This document shows, one piece after another, positions 6,420-12,700 of a stretch of DNA of 13,855 nucleotides. Both the position numbers and the translations under genes were made by a program. Each line of letters opens with the position of its first letter. The first letter of the stretch is position 1. Source of the DNA: Baffinella frigidus (Eukaryota; Cryptophyceae; Cryptomonadales; Baffinellaceae); NCBI GenBank assembly GCA_026770585.1, contig MU646581.1:488573-502427 (forward strand), written 5' to 3'. The notes under the pieces are model-generated. The model was given only the letters and a program-made list of their open reading frames with translations, was not told the DNA's origin and did not search any database.

Positions 6420-6935
6420 ATGATGACGGACGGCAAGACCGTGGCGCTCTGCGCGCTCGCCCTCGTGGGCGGCCTCGATCTGGCCTCCGCGTTCCAGACC
6501 GCGCCGTCGATGCCCGGGCCGCTTGAAGCAGCTGCCTCGTCGCAGCTGCCCCCTCGTATCAGGAGGGCTTCGGAGCCGTGCGTGCTGAGCCCGGCCATCA
6601 ACCAGCACCGCTCGGCGGTTTCGAAGACGACGGAGAGCTTGCAAGCGGCCTTCAAGCGCGCCCCGGGCCTCCTGCCGCCCCTGCCCCGCATCGCGCCGAC
6701 CCCGCCGTTGGTGGTGTCAACAGACGCGGCCGGCTTTTCCTCGATCCCTATCGGTGCGCCGCGTGCAGGGCACAGGAAGGTTGCACCGCGGGCATCGAGG
6801 CTGGATGGGGAGGTTGCACCTCGGGCATCGAGGCTCGATGGGGAGCACGCGCCCACTAAGCCGTTGCGCTCGCCGAGCACAGACAGCATGGGGTTCTGCT
6901 GGATCCCGGTTGGCGGCGCGGCGAAGCACGCATGA
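6420..6935 (+). CDS. Small protein with signal peptide and ASAF-type plastid-targeting motif, function unknown
   Basis: This 171-codon protein is the only ORF with host-gene character. Codons are strongly GC-ending (ACG GAC GGC AAG ACC GTG GCG CTC), unlike the mixed composition around it. Residues 7-21 form a hydrophobic signal-peptide core, followed by LASA|FQTAPSM with Phe25 directly after the predicted cleavage site. This is the ASAF motif of bipartite plastid presequences in algae with secondary red plastids. The next stretch is basic and rich in Ser/Ala/Pro with few acidic residues, as in transit peptides. Two internal repeats are visible: VAPRASRLDGE twice at residues 121-142, and STDxxGFxxIPxG at 100-112 and 153-165. 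I recognise no family. Met1 (6420) is chosen; Met2 at 6423 is equally possible. A secreted, non-plastid protein is the main alternative. It could also be exon 1 of a longer gene, since GGTAAG follows the stop at 6941-6946. Confidence 0.65.
   Translation: MMTDGKTVALCALALVGGLDLASAFQTAPSMPGPLEAAASSQLPPRIRRASEPCVLSPAINQHRSAVSKTTESLQAAFKRAPGLLPPLPRIAPTPPLVVSTDAAGFSSIPIGAPRAGHRKVAPRASRLDGEVAPRASRLDGEHAPTKPLRSPSTDSMGFCWIPVGGAAKHA
6780..6845 (+). repeat. In-frame 33-bp tandem duplication in the 6420 gene
   Basis: Units 6780-6812 and 6813-6845 differ at only two positions and encode VAPRASRLDGE twice. The length is a multiple of three, so the frame is kept. Few differences point to a recent duplication. 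Confidence 0.95.
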
Positions 6936-6940
6936 AGACT

Positions 6941-7010
6941 TGGTAAGCCGGGTAGTGAAGCCTCGGTATTGCAGGCCGTCAGGCTTAACTACCCGGTTTT
7001 CAGGACGTTC
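6941..7010. mobile_element. MITE family E remnant in presumed 3' UTR
   Basis: The left arm GTAAGCCGGGTAGTGAAGCCT pairs with the right arm AGGCTTAACTACCCGGTTTTC, and CAGGACGTT follows. These are the termini of the larger family E copies at 13345-13498 and 11133-11284. The inside is deleted to a few bases. It starts six bases after the stop codon of the 6420 gene. Confidence 0.8.
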
Positions 7011-7064
7011 TCCTATTAATGTAGAGGATGCGGCAGGGGTGGAACGGAAGCACACGTGTATCAT

Positions 7065-7070
7065 AATAAA
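7065..7070 (+). terminator. AATAAA polyadenylation signal candidate
   Basis: AATAAA lies 130 bases after the stop of the 6420 gene, in AT-rich context (GTATCATAATAAAGACAATC). The distance and orientation suit a 3' end for that transcript. AATAAA is common by chance, and some algae use other signals. Confidence 0.45.
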
Positions 7071-7108
7071 GACAATCAATCGAGCCTAGAGCGCCTCTCA
7101 CAGCGTCT

Positions 7109-7143
<35 letters not shown>

Positions 7144-7170
7144 TGGAGCGCGCGCGCGCGAGAGAGAGAG
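7109..7170. repeat. GA microsatellite with CG-repeat core
   Basis: An uninterrupted GA run is followed by GCGCTGGAGCGCGCGCGCGCG and a second GA run. ORFs over it are low-complexity shadows. Confidence 0.95.
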
Positions 7171-7189
7171 ATTTGAATTCACCATCCCA

Positions 7190-7241
7190 AAGAACACCTC
7201 ACCACCTTACCACCAGGTCACCACCTCACCACCTCACCAAT
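7190..7241. repeat. CACCACCTC short tandem repeat
   Basis: Imperfect copies of CACCACCTCAC are arrayed head to tail, ending in CACCTCACCAATT. This is a minisatellite without coding value. Confidence 0.75.
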
Positions 7242-7487
7242 TGAGAATACCCCAATATTTATTAACACTCGGCTGGCACTCACTCCCCGACCACTGAGAG
7301 TGTTTCTATTCCGATCAGTGAACTGCGCCACTACAGATGCAAGCTTTAACTTTTATCCAACCGCCACAGTCAACATAGCAGCAGAACATGCCCAAACCTA
7401 GTTGAGTCAACTAGCTACGAACAAGAGCAGCTGGCCACGTTCCCGCGATCTGACAGCACGGTTTCTTCGAATTGATCCAAAGAGAAG
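7242..7487. other. Gene-free stretch, apparently unique sequence
   Basis: No ORF, repeat family or RNA signature was found. Minor inverted words such as TAGTTGAGTCAACTA at about 7399-7413 are present. The latter is a perfect 7-bp palindrome around a central base. Confidence 0.4.
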
Positions 7488-7544
7488 GTTAGAAGCGCAA
7501 ATTATTCATGCGTGAAGCACGCATGAATAATCTGCGCTTCTAAG
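7488..7544. repeat. Near-perfect hairpin, 27-bp arms, 3-base loop
   Basis: The left arm 7488-7514 (GTTAGAAGCGC to CATGCGTG) and the right arm 7518-7544 (CACGCATG to GCGCTTCTAAG) pair with only two mismatches. The loop is AAG. It could be a minimal foldback element or a transcribed small-RNA hairpin. It is not related to families A-H here. Confidence 0.9.
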
Positions 7545-7610
7545 GATGTAGAGGTGTCAAGGTGTATCAGTACATGTGAGCATATGGTTCAACGCGCGCG
7601 TTTGTAGGCA

Positions 7611-7732
7611 TACAGGGGTACCTCGCTCATAAGAAAACGCCCACCCCCTAGGAGAATCGTAGGGCCCTAGGCACAGGCCTACTGTAGGGTCCCAGGGAGG
7701 TGGCGGTTTCTTATGAGCGAGGTACCCCTGTA
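7611..7732. mobile_element. MITE family A, full-length copy
   Basis: The arms TACAGGGGTACCTCGCTCAT and ATGAGCGAGGTACCCCTGTA are exact complements, extending through AAGAAAACGCC against GGCGGTTTCTT. The middle has GTAGGGCCCTAGGCACAGGCCTACTGTAGG. Length is 122 bp and there is no coding capacity. Confidence 0.93.
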
Positions 7733-7779
7733 GGCCTACTGTACCTCTGTACATGGTGGCCAGGTTGGCTTCGTCGAAG

Positions 7780-7802
7780 CGGATCGAAGCCGCTTCGATC
7801 CG
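7780..7802. repeat. 23-bp palindrome CGGATCGAAGC/GCTTCGATCCG
   Basis: The two 11-base arms are perfect complements around a central base. It lies between two full family A copies, and TTCGTCGAAGC just before it is partly related. Function is unknown. Confidence 0.85.
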
Positions 7803-7826
7803 TAACAAACTCGCCCCCCCCCCCCT

Positions 7827-7947
7827 TACAGGGGTACCTCGCTCATAAGAAAACGCCCCCCCCTAGGACCCTACAGTAGGACCATGCCTAGGGCCCTACG
7901 GGGGTCCTAGGGGGTGGGCGTTTTCTTATGAGCGAGGTACCCCTGTA
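7827..7947. mobile_element. MITE family A, full-length copy, most symmetrical
   Basis: Both arms match for about 45 bases (TACAGGGGTACC through AAGAAAACGCCC and CCTAGGACC), around GTAGGACCATGCCTAGGGCCCTAC. A run of 12 C lies just outside the left end. This 121-bp copy is the best model of the family. The long stem would fold strongly if transcribed. Confidence 0.95.
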
Positions 7948-7997
7948 CTGCAGACTAAGGGACATGCATTTTGAGACGCTTTACTTCGAATCGCGCG

Positions 7998-8091
7998 ATG
8001 TGATCCGAAAGGAAGCATGGCCTTTCTACAGAACAAGTTCCGGTGTCCGCCTATGTTGAGAGCTCGAAGAACTTAACGGACCTAAAGACAG
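7998..8091 (-). repeat. Dispersed repeat family C, reverse copy
   Basis: GATGTGATCCGAAAGGAAGC, GCCTTTCTACAGAACAAGTT and CGCCTATGTTGAGAGCTCG are the reverse complement of the family C consensus, closest to 1169-1276. Confidence 0.9.
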
Positions 8092-8190
8092 ATCTCCACT
8101 GTTACTTCTTAAGTTAACAGAGGTTCCACTTTTGCTTTGAGACGTTCCACTCTCGACTTTTGTCTCGGTGGGTCGAGAAGCAAGAGGAAC

Positions 8191-8269
8191 CAATCTGTAT
8201 TTAGGTTTATTTAGGAATCTGTATTTAGGTCCGTTAAGTTCTTCTTGCTTGGACCTAAATACAGATCCC
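8191..8269. repeat. Inverted repeat around GAATCTGTATTTAGGTCC
   Basis: GGAATCTGTATTTAGGTCC (8214-8232) is inverted as GGACCTAAATACAGATCCC (8251-8269) with an 18-base loop. An extra direct partial copy, CAATCTGTATTTAGG, lies at 8191-8205. This is a small foldback. Confidence 0.85.
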
Positions 8270-8500
8270 TTACAACACAGCCCCACCATGAGTCTTTCCG
8301 TTCCGTAATAAACGCATTTCTCTCTCCCTTACTGCACAACACCACCCTTAGTCTTCCCAGGCTGTGCCCCATCCTCGTAGCTCTGCCTCACTAGGACCTG
8401 ACTAGGAACTCTTGGCGGTCAACTTTGACCGCCTCGCCACTTAAGGCATACGTGACGAGCTCGCTCGAGAGCGGGTGGGGAGAAGCAGCGAGCATTCTGA
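8270..8500. other. Gene-free stretch with fragments of B and CTCGAGAGC
   Basis: GACCGCCTCGCCACTTAAGGCATA at about 8427-8450 resembles one end of family B (CGCCACTTAAGGGATA) without its partner end, so it is a likely B fragment. CTCGCTCGAGAGC follows at about 8459-8472. There is no gene. Confidence 0.5.
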
Positions 8501-8626
8501 GCATTCCTTTAGGTCCTTGAGGTCCTTCAGGTTCTTCGAGCTCCCAACATAGGCGGACACCGGAACTGGTTCTGTAGAAAGGCCATGCTTCCTTTCGGAT
8601 CACATCAAGCCCCCCTGTACAGAGGA
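8501..8626 (+). repeat. Dispersed repeat family C with extended 5' end
   Basis: The copy starts with TTTAGGTCC, GAGGTCC and CAGGTTC in series, a local triplication of the AGGTCCTT word. It then continues with the standard C sequence to GGATCACATCAAGCCCCCCTGTAC. Divergence from 3493-3605 is low. Confidence 0.9.
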
Positions 8627-8656
8627 TCGCGGCAGAACCGGCTAAAGGGTATGATT

Positions 8657-8891
8657 TATTAGAGAGTTTCTCCGATTTTCCGAGCCCACGCCGTCGCCCA
8701 GCTCAAGGTCGGTACAGGGGTACCTCGCTTATAAGAAACCGCCTCCCCCTAGGACCCTACAGTAGGACTATACCTAGGGCCCTATGGTGGTCCTAGGGGG
8801 AGGGGAAGTTTCTTATGAGCGAGGTACTCCTGTATTAGAGAGGTTCTCCGATTTTCCGAGCCCATGCTGTCGCCCAGCTGAAGGTCGGTAC
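8657..8891. repeat. 59-bp direct repeat flanking a MITE A copy
   Basis: Copies at 8657-8715 and 8833-8891 (TATTAGAGAG, TCTCCGATTTTCCGAGCCCA, GTCGCCCAGCT, AAGGTCGGTAC) differ at only about five positions. They flank the family A element exactly. This is far longer than a target-site duplication and indicates a local duplication, recombination or a larger repeat unit. Confidence 0.93.
8713..8834. mobile_element. MITE family A, full-length copy
   Basis: TACAGGGGTACCTCGCTTAT at the left and ATGAGCGAGGTACTCCTGTA at the right form the inverted ends, with CCTAGGACCCTACAGTAGG in the middle. The 122 bp match the copies at 7611 and 7827. Confidence 0.93.
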
Positions 8892-9014
8892 CGCCACTTT
8901 AAACATTGCCTACACTCGTCACGCCCTTTTTCTTCCCACCAAGCTTCTTCTTCTTCTTACCCCCCTTCTCTCCCCCTGCAACGGCACACACCGTTTTAGT
9001 CAAGAGAAACCTCT

Positions 9015-9062
9015 CAGCTCTCTCTCTCCTCTCTCTCTCTTCTCTCTCTCTCTCTCTCTCTC

Positions 9063-9096
<34 letters not shown>

Positions 9097-9133
9097 CTCT
9101 CTCCTCTCTCTCTCTCTCTCCTCTCTCTCTCTC

Positions 9134-9196
<63 letters not shown>
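9015..9196. repeat. Long CT/CCTCT microsatellite
   Basis: About 180 bases of CT runs are broken by CCTCTC interruptions, giving an almost pure pyrimidine strand. Plus-strand ORFs (SLSLSL) and minus-strand ORFs (RERERE) across it are artefacts of the repeat. Confidence 0.97.
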
Positions 9197-9200
<4 letters not shown>

Positions 9201-9380
9201 TGAACCTTGGTGGTCCTCGTAGTTTTGGCTAACCAAAAAACGGAATTTCTTGGGGCCGGATTCGGAACCTCGTTTCCCACTCTTTCGTACCAAAATTCAG
9301 AGACCAGGTTCTCGAAACAGTTTGGATTTTTTTTCGAAGGATGTGCTTTCACATTTCGGGCCCGACATCGGGAAGGCCCC
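9197..9380. other. Gene-free stretch
   Basis: No repeat family or gene is recognised. Short ORFs here (for example one starting at 9207) have no domain. Confidence 0.4.
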
Positions 9381-9756
9381 TTACCACAGGAGAATGCTAG
9401 AGGGGCCTATTTACATGTGGGGTTGTAAATATTTGTACCAGGATAAGGTAAAGTAGCCTCCTGGCTGCAATCTGAGCAGAGTCACGTGACCATTCAACGA
9501 AAGTTACTACACAAATGCCCACTTTTAAAAGCACATCGGTTTTAAATAGGCCCCTCTAGCGTTCTCGACTGGTACGGAGGGGCGCAAAATGACGATATCC
9601 ATCGAACGCGAAAACAAGCGACTTAACAAATGTATACTTATGAGCTCCCACTATTAATCTGTCCCGAGGCGGGCCTACCCACTCACCTGGGAACATACCA
9701 GAATCTGTTTTACAACCCCACATGTAAATAGACCCCTCTAGCATTCTCGAGTGGTG
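9381..9756. mobile_element. Foldback element with 49-bp arms
   Basis: The left arm 9381-9429 (GAGAATGCTAGAGGGGCCTA, TTTACATGTGGGGTTGTAAA) is inverted at 9708-9756 (TTTACAACCCCACATGTAAA, CCCCTCTAGCATTCTCGAG) with few mismatches. A partial third arm, AAATAGGCCCCTCTAGCG, lies at about 9543-9560. The spacer of about 278 bp contains no recognisable protein. It may be a MITE or a deleted DNA transposon. Confidence 0.85.
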
Positions 9757-9796
9757 CAGTGGACCTACCCTAACACATACCCGTCGGGGCCGGACT

Positions 9797-9920
9797 GGTT
9801 GAGTATGTGTGGAGGGTAGGTATGCGTTATGGTGTCCACCCTTTAGGCATACTTCCTTGCAGGGGGAAATCGGGGGCCGGCCGAAGGAGTATGTGTGGAG
9901 GGTAAGCATGTGTTACGGTA
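9797..9920. repeat. Direct repeat GAGTATGTGTGGAGGGTA
   Basis: GAGTATGTGTGGAGGGTAGG with ATGCGTTATGG (about 9800-9833) recurs as GAGTATGTGTGGAGGGTAAG with CATGTGTTACGG (about 9887-9919), spaced 87 bases apart. Inverted words ACCTACCCTAACACATAC (about 9762-9780) and GTGTTAGGGTAGGT (about 9925-9938) bracket the unit. Confidence 0.8.
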
Positions 9921-10033
9921 GCCTGTGTTAGGGTAGGTGGACTGTGCGCGGGAGAGTAGGACCTGGCGTCGCAAAAACGTCGGGCGTTGTTTTGCTCGAC
10001 GGTTTGCGGGGTAGCAGCTTGGGTTTGGAGGAG

Positions 10034-10247
10034 GATTCGACGCTCTTGAGAGGGTCAACTGCGGAAACGATGAAAGATGTTTACTGCACATAACGATCTT
10101 TTACTACACATAACGATCTTTAATAGTAATATTAAAGCAAACGTGTAGTAATTTTGATTGAAATCCGGTTTATAAATTGTAAGTGTGTGCGTATGAGATT
10201 CGACGCTCTTGAGAGGGTCAACTGCAGAAACGATGAAAGATGTTACT
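10034..10247. repeat. 51-bp direct repeat
   Basis: GATTCGACGCTCTTGAGAGG through AACGATGAAAGATGTT occurs at 10034-10085 and 10197-10247 with one substitution and one indel. Each copy holds the hairpin word CTCTTGAGAG. ACATAACGATCTTTTACTAC is also tandemly repeated between them, at about 10088-10120. Confidence 0.93.
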
Positions 10248-10496
10248 TTCGGGCAACGAAGTTTACTACACCCCACTCGGAACACTACGGAGAACCATCT
10301 AAAGTCAATTATTGGATTGTTTCTTAGGAAACACGCCAAAAGTCAGCGATTGTTGGTCACGTCACTCCGGATATCCGGGGCTGCGGTTCTCCGTAGCCTC
10401 CCGAGCGGTTGGGTCTTACTAATACTAGTAAAGCATCTCCGTAGAAAGGTTCGTTACCAGAAAAATGATATTTTTCATCGTTTTTGGAGTCGATGC
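10248..10496. other. Gene-free stretch with a small inverted repeat
   Basis: CTACGGAGAACC (about 10275-10286) is inverted as GGTTCTCCGTAG (about 10384-10395). The 107-codon ORF beginning at 10209 runs out of a repeat and resembles nothing known. Confidence 0.5.
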
Positions 10497-10995
10497 TGCA
10501 GACTTCGAAGGGGGATTTCGAATAACCCCTAAGCGATAAGACCTAGGACCCTACGGTAGGCAACCCGTAGGGACATGGGGGGGGTTCCTACGGATAAGGT
10601 CACGGAAACTCGGGCTCTCAGAGCCCGAAAATCCCTTCGTAGCCCGCTGTGTGGTGTGGGCGCTGCTCAAACAGATTCATCAGAAAACGTGAATAACCCC
10701 CTAGTAAATAATCCATAAGCCCTACGGTAGGCAATATCGTAGGGACATAGGGGGGTTCCTACGGATAAGGTAAAGGAAAGTCGGACATAATCGTACAGAT
10801 AAGGTAACGGAAACTCGATGTTCATGACCACACAGCGGGCTTCGAAGGGATTTTCGGCCCAAATCGGGCCGAGTTTCCGTTACCTTATCCACAGAAACCC
10901 CTCTATGCCCCTGCGGGGTGCCTACCGTAGGGTCGTAGGTCTCATCGCTCAAGGGTTGTTAAAAAATCCCTTCGAAGTCCGCTGTATGGCTTGGA
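10497..10995. mobile_element. Family D repeat cluster in mixed orientation
   Basis: The unit includes CTTCGAAGGGATTT, ATAACCCCTA, CCCTACGGTAGGCAACCCGTAGG, a G-run and GATAAGGTAACGGAAACTCG. Forward units are centred on about 10497-10615 and 10682-10817. A reverse unit runs from about 10868 (CCGAGTTTCCGTTACCTTATCC) to about 10965 (CTACCGTAGGGTCGTAGG). A perfect 8-bp hairpin, CGGGCTCTCAGAGCCCG, lies at 10611-10627. ATTCATCAGAAAA marks both outer flanks (about 10674 and 11000). Confidence 0.8.
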
Positions 10996-11132
10996 GAGAT
11001 TCATCAGAAAATGAAGGCGAGGGCTAAACCTCACAGCTACAAAAACTTTGAATTGGTTGCGATCCGAATAATCGCGTGTTTTCTTTTTTGTTTCTCGTTG
11101 GTGTAAACCTTTCAAACCGTCACATTACTAGG

Positions 11133-11284
11133 GCAACGGCCTGAAAATGGGGTTGTTAGGCCTACGGCATTGCCTAGGACCTCCTACCGTAGGCCGAGAC
11201 TTTTTGGTCCTGGGATCCCTCGGCCTACGGTAGGAGGTCCTAGGCAATGCCGTATGCATAACTACCCCATTTTCAGGCCGTTGG
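11133..11284. mobile_element. MITE family E, copy 1, 66-bp arms
   Basis: The left arm 11133-11198 (GCAACGGCCTGAAAATGGGG to CGTAGGCCGAG) and right arm 11219-11284 (CTCGGCCTACGG to CATTTTCAGGCCGTTGGC) are nearly exact complements around a 20-base loop. The interior carries CCTACCGTAGG. CCTATGAACAT just outside on the right matches the TGTTCATAGG outside E copy 2, suggesting the true ends lie about 10 bp further out. Confidence 0.92.
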
Positions 11285-11460
11285 CCTATGAACATAGGAG
11301 AAGACGGGAGGGGTTTCACAAGGTGAGTTTAGCGTGCATTTCAGTAAATCGAATGATCCATGAGAAACGTGACTTTAGCGTGCATTGCAGTCAAGTCAAT
11401 TTCTCTCACTTGATAGGGTGCCAGACGTTGGGATCACTCATCTTCGAGCCTGAAGATGCC
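11285..11460. other. Gene-free stretch with short direct repeat
   Basis: TTTAGCGTGCATTTCAGT and TTTAGCGTGCATTGCAGT occur at about 11327-11344 and 11373-11390. There is no gene or larger family. Confidence 0.5.
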
Positions 11461-11572
11461 ACACAGCGGACTTCGAAGGGATTTCGAATAACCCCTTCAA
11501 TAACCCCTAATTGACACGACGTAGGACCCTATGGTAGGCAACCCGTAGGGGCATAGGGGGGGTTCACACGGC
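11461..11572 (+). mobile_element. Family D repeat, separate copy
   Basis: CACACAGCGGACTTCGAAGG, ATTTCGAATAACCCC, GGACCCTATGGTAGGCAACC and CGTAGGGGCATAGGGGG follow the order of the D units at 10497-10995. The copy ends at GGTTCACACGG, without the GATAAGGTAACGG block. Confidence 0.8.
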
Positions 11573-11790
11573 TCGAAAGAAGTAGAGCAGGTCTCGCATT
11601 AGTTGAAACACTCTCAGGGTCGAAGCATCCAACCATTTCAGTCAACTTGTGTAGTAGTTTTCGTGAAATAATGAAAAATCTAAAGGAACAGAAGAACTGG
11701 TACGGGAGCTCTAGCTCTTCTTCACTCGGGTTGCCCGACTATTCTCACGTTGACATGCTGGGTTTGCGGTACAAATCCGTCAACTTTGGA
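11573..11790. other. Gene-free stretch
   Basis: No ORF or repeat family is recognised, only unremarkable mixed sequence leading into the family F palindrome. Confidence 0.4.
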
Positions 11791-12203
11791 GCGGAAAAGA
11801 GCCCGGGCGCACCGAAATGGTGAGCCCAAATAGACTGCGAGAGAGCTAGGAGGTGCAGTTGACTGAACCGGGTGGAGTCTGTACCAGGATGAGGACGAGA
11901 CCGGTCTTGATTAGTACCAGGAAAAGGGAGGGTTAATCAACTGATTCTCCCTCCACTTAGCAGCCACCGCGGTCTTCACGGATGCAGTCCATCTAAGCGA
12001 CCTGCACTAGAATCTTATCCATTGCTGTGGATTCCAACCGGAGTTTCCCCCGCGAATCCGGGGGGGAATATCTTCGGTACTAATCCTGCCCGGTCTCGTC
12101 CTCATCCTGGTACAGACTCCACCCGGTTCAGTCAACTGCACCTCCTAGCTCTCTCGCAGTCTATTTGGGCTCACCATTTTGGTGCGCCCGGGCTCTTTTC
12201 CGC
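11791..12203. mobile_element. Large palindromic element family F, two 128-bp arms
   Basis: The left arm 11791-11918 and the right arm 12076-12203 are equal in length and nearly identical as reverse complements (GCGGAAAAGAGCCCGGGCGC at the outer end, GACGAGACCGG near the inner end). Differences are confined to a few bases. The 157-bp spacer holds CACTTAGCAGCC and a word set (CAGTCCATCTAAGCGA, AGAATCTTATCCATTGC) that recurs inverted at 12610-12700. There is no coding content. It is a foldback transposon or a recent inverted duplication. Confidence 0.93.
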
Positions 12204-12700
12204 TGCTAAGTGGATGAACGCCGTCAAAGGGTCCGGCTGTGGCGGGAGGTGGTAGGACCTGAAGAGAGGGATTTGTACTAGAATCTTATCCATTGCTCTG
12301 GAATCTAACCGAAATTTCGCCTTGAATTCAAGGCGAAAAGGAACTCGGCCGCTGCTAAGTGGGAGGAGAGAGTTGTACCAGGACAAGGACGAGACCGGGC
12401 AGGATTAGTACCAGGAAAAGGGAGGGTTAGTCAACTGTTTCTCCCGGAGGGAGGGGGTTGGACCTGAAGCGAGGGTTGGCTCGTAGGGAAACGCCTGCTC
12501 GGCGTATCTGTTGTGGCGCGAGGATCTAGGGTCAGCGGCAAACTACTCGGCCCACCACTTAGCAGCGAAGGAGGGGACCTTTTCGACTTGAATTCCATGT
12601 GAAATTCCGGTTAGGTTAGAGGGCAATAAATAAGATTCTGGTACAGATCGTTTAGATGGACTGTATCCGTGAAGCCCTCGGTGGCTGCTAAGTGGGACGT
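11954..12700. repeat. Scrambled repeat cluster with CTTAGCAGC / GCTGCTAAG motif
   Basis: CCACTTAGCAGC or its complement occurs near 11955, 12203, 12351, 12554 and 12686. The block TTAGTACCAGGAAAAGGGAG occurs at about 11911 and 12407. AGAATCTTATCCATTGC occurs at about 12011 and 12281, and inverted at about 12627-12645. The motifs come in both orientations, as if several foldback copies were recombined. Confidence 0.8.

Noticed and set aside
6254-6889. Minus-strand ORF of 211 codons opposite the 6420 gene
   Set aside because: It overlaps the plus-strand gene in a GC-rich region where stop codons are rare. It has no start context, domain or targeting feature. Its SSLDARGAT repeat is the reverse reading of the 33-bp duplication.
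7827-7947. Family A foldback read as a rho-independent terminator or riboswitch
   Set aside because: The context is eukaryotic, several near-identical copies with TA ends exist, and none follows a gene. A MITE explains them better.
8300-8315. AATAAA near 8308 as a polyadenylation signal
   Set aside because: There is no plausible gene upstream on that strand, so the hexamer has no support.
9000-9352. Plus- and minus-strand ORFs rich in SL or RE dipeptides
   Set aside because: Translations of a CT/GA microsatellite.
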